From: Antedon mediterranea
Taxonomy: Eukaryota > Echinodermata > Crinoidea > Comatulida > Antedonidae
Assembly: GCF_964355755.1 (NCBI RefSeq)
Contig: NC_092674.1
Span: 20,798,001-20,858,000 of the forward strand
DNA: 60,000 nucleotides
Reading direction: 5' to 3'
Part shown: positions 58,263-60,000 of the stretch, one piece after another
How positions within the stretch are numbered: the first letter of the stretch is position 1
How the letters are laid out: each line of letters starts with the position of its first letter
Translations under genes and position numbers: made by a program
Notes under the pieces: generated by a model
Databases searched by the model: none
Told to the model about the DNA's origin: nothing
Seen by the model: the letters and a program-made list of their open reading frames with translations, nothing else

Positions 58263-58559
58263 TCCCCGTCCCCCAACCCCTTACTCTTTTTTTAAATATG
58301 CAAATTAGTTTTAGAGAGGAAAAGTGATTGGACCATAGGGGAATTAAATCCTCTGTGATTGGACAATGGGACAACTCATGAATATTTATGATTATTTTTA
58401 CCCTTAAGTTTAACCCTTAAATTAAGTGTTTTCCTTAGGTAAGTGAATCCCTTAACTCATTTGTGAATACCCCTTAAGTGTTTCCCTTTGTTAAGGGAAT
58501 TCTTAAATTTTAAGGGTAAGTATTTCCCTTAGCCTAAGTGAGATTGGTGAATACGGCCA
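58263..58559. mobile_element. Harbinger-like element fragment
   Basis: Reverse complement of about 16732-17020: GTGATTGGACCATAGGGG, CTTAAGGG words, and the end GGTGAATACGGCCA followed by CAG. Its other end is missing. It directly adjoins the exon at 58563. Confidence 0.75.
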
Positions 58560-58562
58560 CAG

Positions 58563-59232
58563 GATCTTGATTTGGATGTTAGCCAGAGTGTTTCTGAAGC
58601 CGATAGCCTCTCACTTTCGGATATTTGCACTAATGCTATTGAGATAGTGCAGGAGCTATCGGCTAATTTGCGTATTGATGACGTAGAAGTAAGTGTTTGT
58701 TTATTTTATTTTTTTACGTAATATTTATTTTACCGTGTATAATTCTAAAAAAGTAGATTGTGTGTAACCGAACGTGTGTTTACAGCGTTTTACGGCTTCT
58801 GTGTGTTTCTTTCTAATTTATTTATTTACAAAGTGTTTCTGCGTTTACGGTTTATATGCGTTTTCCTTTCTAATTTATCTATTTTTTTTTCTGTATAGTA
58901 CGGTGTTGGTGCTCACACCAAATGTTTGAGATTGAGAGGAAATGTCGAGATTAATGATTCAGTGGAGTCTTCGATTATTGAGGTAACTATCGTTTTATTC
59001 TCTTTACTACTGTTGTTGTTGTTGTACCACGTCTTTTATTTCTTTTTCTTTACCGTTTTATTCTTTTTGTTTTCAGCCTGTACCCATACAATACGGAAGG
59101 GGTATTAATAGAAAGAGGCTCAAAATCGAAGACGGGGAAGAAGAAGAATTTGCCGATATTGATACTGTTGAAGATGAGGACCTTAATCTTGATGAGGTAG
59201 AGTTGATCACTTCTGTAGAATCGTTCAATTAG
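58563..59232 (+). pseudogene. spliced exons upstream of the polymerase-like frame, 5' end cut off
   Basis: Three exons join in phase 0: 58563-58688 (GTAAGT donor), 58899-58982 (TATAG acceptor, GTAACT donor) and 59077-59232 (TTTTCAG acceptor). The encoded text is acidic, with YGVGAHTKCLRLRG in exon 2 and QYGRGINRKRLKIEDGEEEE in exon 3, then a TAG at 59230-59232. The first exon begins at the edge of a transposon, so the true start is lost. The next long frame opens at 59196, overlapping the end of exon 3 in another frame, which suggests that the two were one protein before a frameshift. Separate short genes are also possible. Confidence 0.5.
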
Positions 59233-60000
59233 CTGATAGGTTTAACCAACGTTTTAACGCGACTATTAGCGATTTTTTAGTTAATTTTTTTAATATTGAT
59301 CATTTAAGTTTAGAGGTGTTTCTGCCCACATTGTATCGAATTTTCGAGCATGTCGTCGATAATCTCTGCATTAACGTGCATGTCGACGACATGCTTCGAA
59401 TAGTCATACAGGCTGAGGGGTTAGATTCACCTATCTCTATCCCTTTTGGACGGAGGGGCCATCTTACGGCTGACGTTATTTTTGCAGCCATTATGAAGGT
59501 CCTTCAGTCCAAAACGGATATTTTTATTAATAACAAGTTTAAATTTAACGTTCTCCATATGAGAATGCCTAGGGGTGGGGGCTATAGAAGAAACGGTATC
59601 GACATATTGTTAAATGCTAAAAGTATAATTAAGATTATGAATGATGATAACGAAACTATCTGCTGCGCACGCGCTATTGTTACGGGTATTTCTATGCTCG
59701 AAGACAAAATTAACAACGTAACTAGATGGAATAACGTTAGACAGGGTAAGTGTGAACAAAAAATAGCCACCCTTCATTTACTTGGAGATTCGGGGGTTAG
59801 GGAGCAGACATGCGGCATCGAGGAAATAAAAAAGATGCAATCAAAATTACCAAATTACCAAATTATTGTCATTTCAAAAGACAATTTAAGAGCCATTGTC
59901 TGTAAGAATCAAAGAAATATCAAAAAGAGTGGCAGACTAAAAAAAATGGATTTCTTTCAAATTTTGCACATGGCTATATATGTGTTGAGAGAAATCAAAT
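59196..60000 (+). pseudogene. Polinton/Maverick-type DNA polymerase N-terminal region, partial
   Basis: The frame is open for 268 codons to the window edge, with no early Met. Recognisable blocks are SLEVFLPTLYRIFEHVVDN, VLQSKTDIFINNKF, CCARAIVTG, then TCGIEEIKKMQ and NYQIIVISKDN. From memory of the family these resemble the N-terminal part of protein-primed B-family polymerases carried by Polintons/Mavericks and their relatives. The exonuclease and polymerase motifs would lie beyond 60000 and cannot be checked. The role would be replication of the element's own linear DNA. The missing start, a probable frameshift and transposon damage upstream argue for a decayed copy. Confidence 0.5.

Noticed and set aside
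59300-59770. Minus-strand frames opposite the polymerase-like gene
   Set aside because: Shadows of a longer plus-strand frame with recognisable protein blocks.

Overview
The window is animal nuclear DNA: AT-rich, with spliced genes using GT/AG introns, many short TAGGCCTA-type words and a dense, nested load of transposable elements. Gene and repeat content suggest a marine invertebrate deuterostome (an echinoderm is my best guess, not proven). Two host genes can be reconstructed exon by exon, both on the minus strand: a secreted multi-EGF protein (first exon at 11150, exons down to 4180, 3' part lost from view) and a complete 11-exon RBMX/hnRNP G-like RNA-binding protein (49130 down to 37762, 538 codons).

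Layout. 1-3775: 5' part of an LTR retrotransposon on the minus strand (LTR, tRNA-Leu primer site, gag, protease, then integrase directly after protease), a domain order of the Gmr1-like type. It sits in or just beyond an intron of the EGF gene. 3822-4015: minisatellite. 4180-6672: five EGF-gene exons, with a CCTCCGCC-type element and a tRNA-like SINE piece in one intron. 6673-11082: long intron holding a 922-bp fold-back element. 11083-11150: signal-peptide exon. 11.6-12.5 kb: degenerate tandem repeat. 12835-15352: decayed non-LTR retrotransposon.

13741-29505: a 7.25-kb segment present twice in direct tandem, almost identical, with a 10-bp filler at the junction. Each copy holds part of the non-LTR element, an alternative signal-peptide exon, and a three-level nest (a 5-bp-TSD transposon, interrupted by a Harbinger-like element, interrupted by a hAT element). 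Only the second copy carries a 1.2-kb Helentron-like insertion. This may be a true recent duplication or two haplotypes joined during assembly.

31118-33727: a 2.6-kb minisatellite of 32/34-bp units, open in all three forward frames. 33.8-37.7 kb: AT-rich DNA with a 155-bp near-perfect hairpin and a degenerate long-period array. 37762-49130: RBMX-like gene; its 5.5-kb first coding intron, which splits the RRM, holds a decayed Transib transposase (RAG1 relative) that is itself interrupted by an intact copy of the 5-bp-TSD transposon. 49.5-58.3 kb: several inverted-repeat elements (hAT pair, TA-flanked MITE, GTCGGTCTG-bearing element). 58563-60000: spliced plus-strand exons followed by a long open frame running off the window, resembling the N-terminal part of a Polinton/Maverick-type polymerase gene, with its 5' end cut by a Harbinger-like insertion.

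All calls rest on reading and translating the sequence by eye. Family names given without a motif stated in the entry should be treated as provisional.
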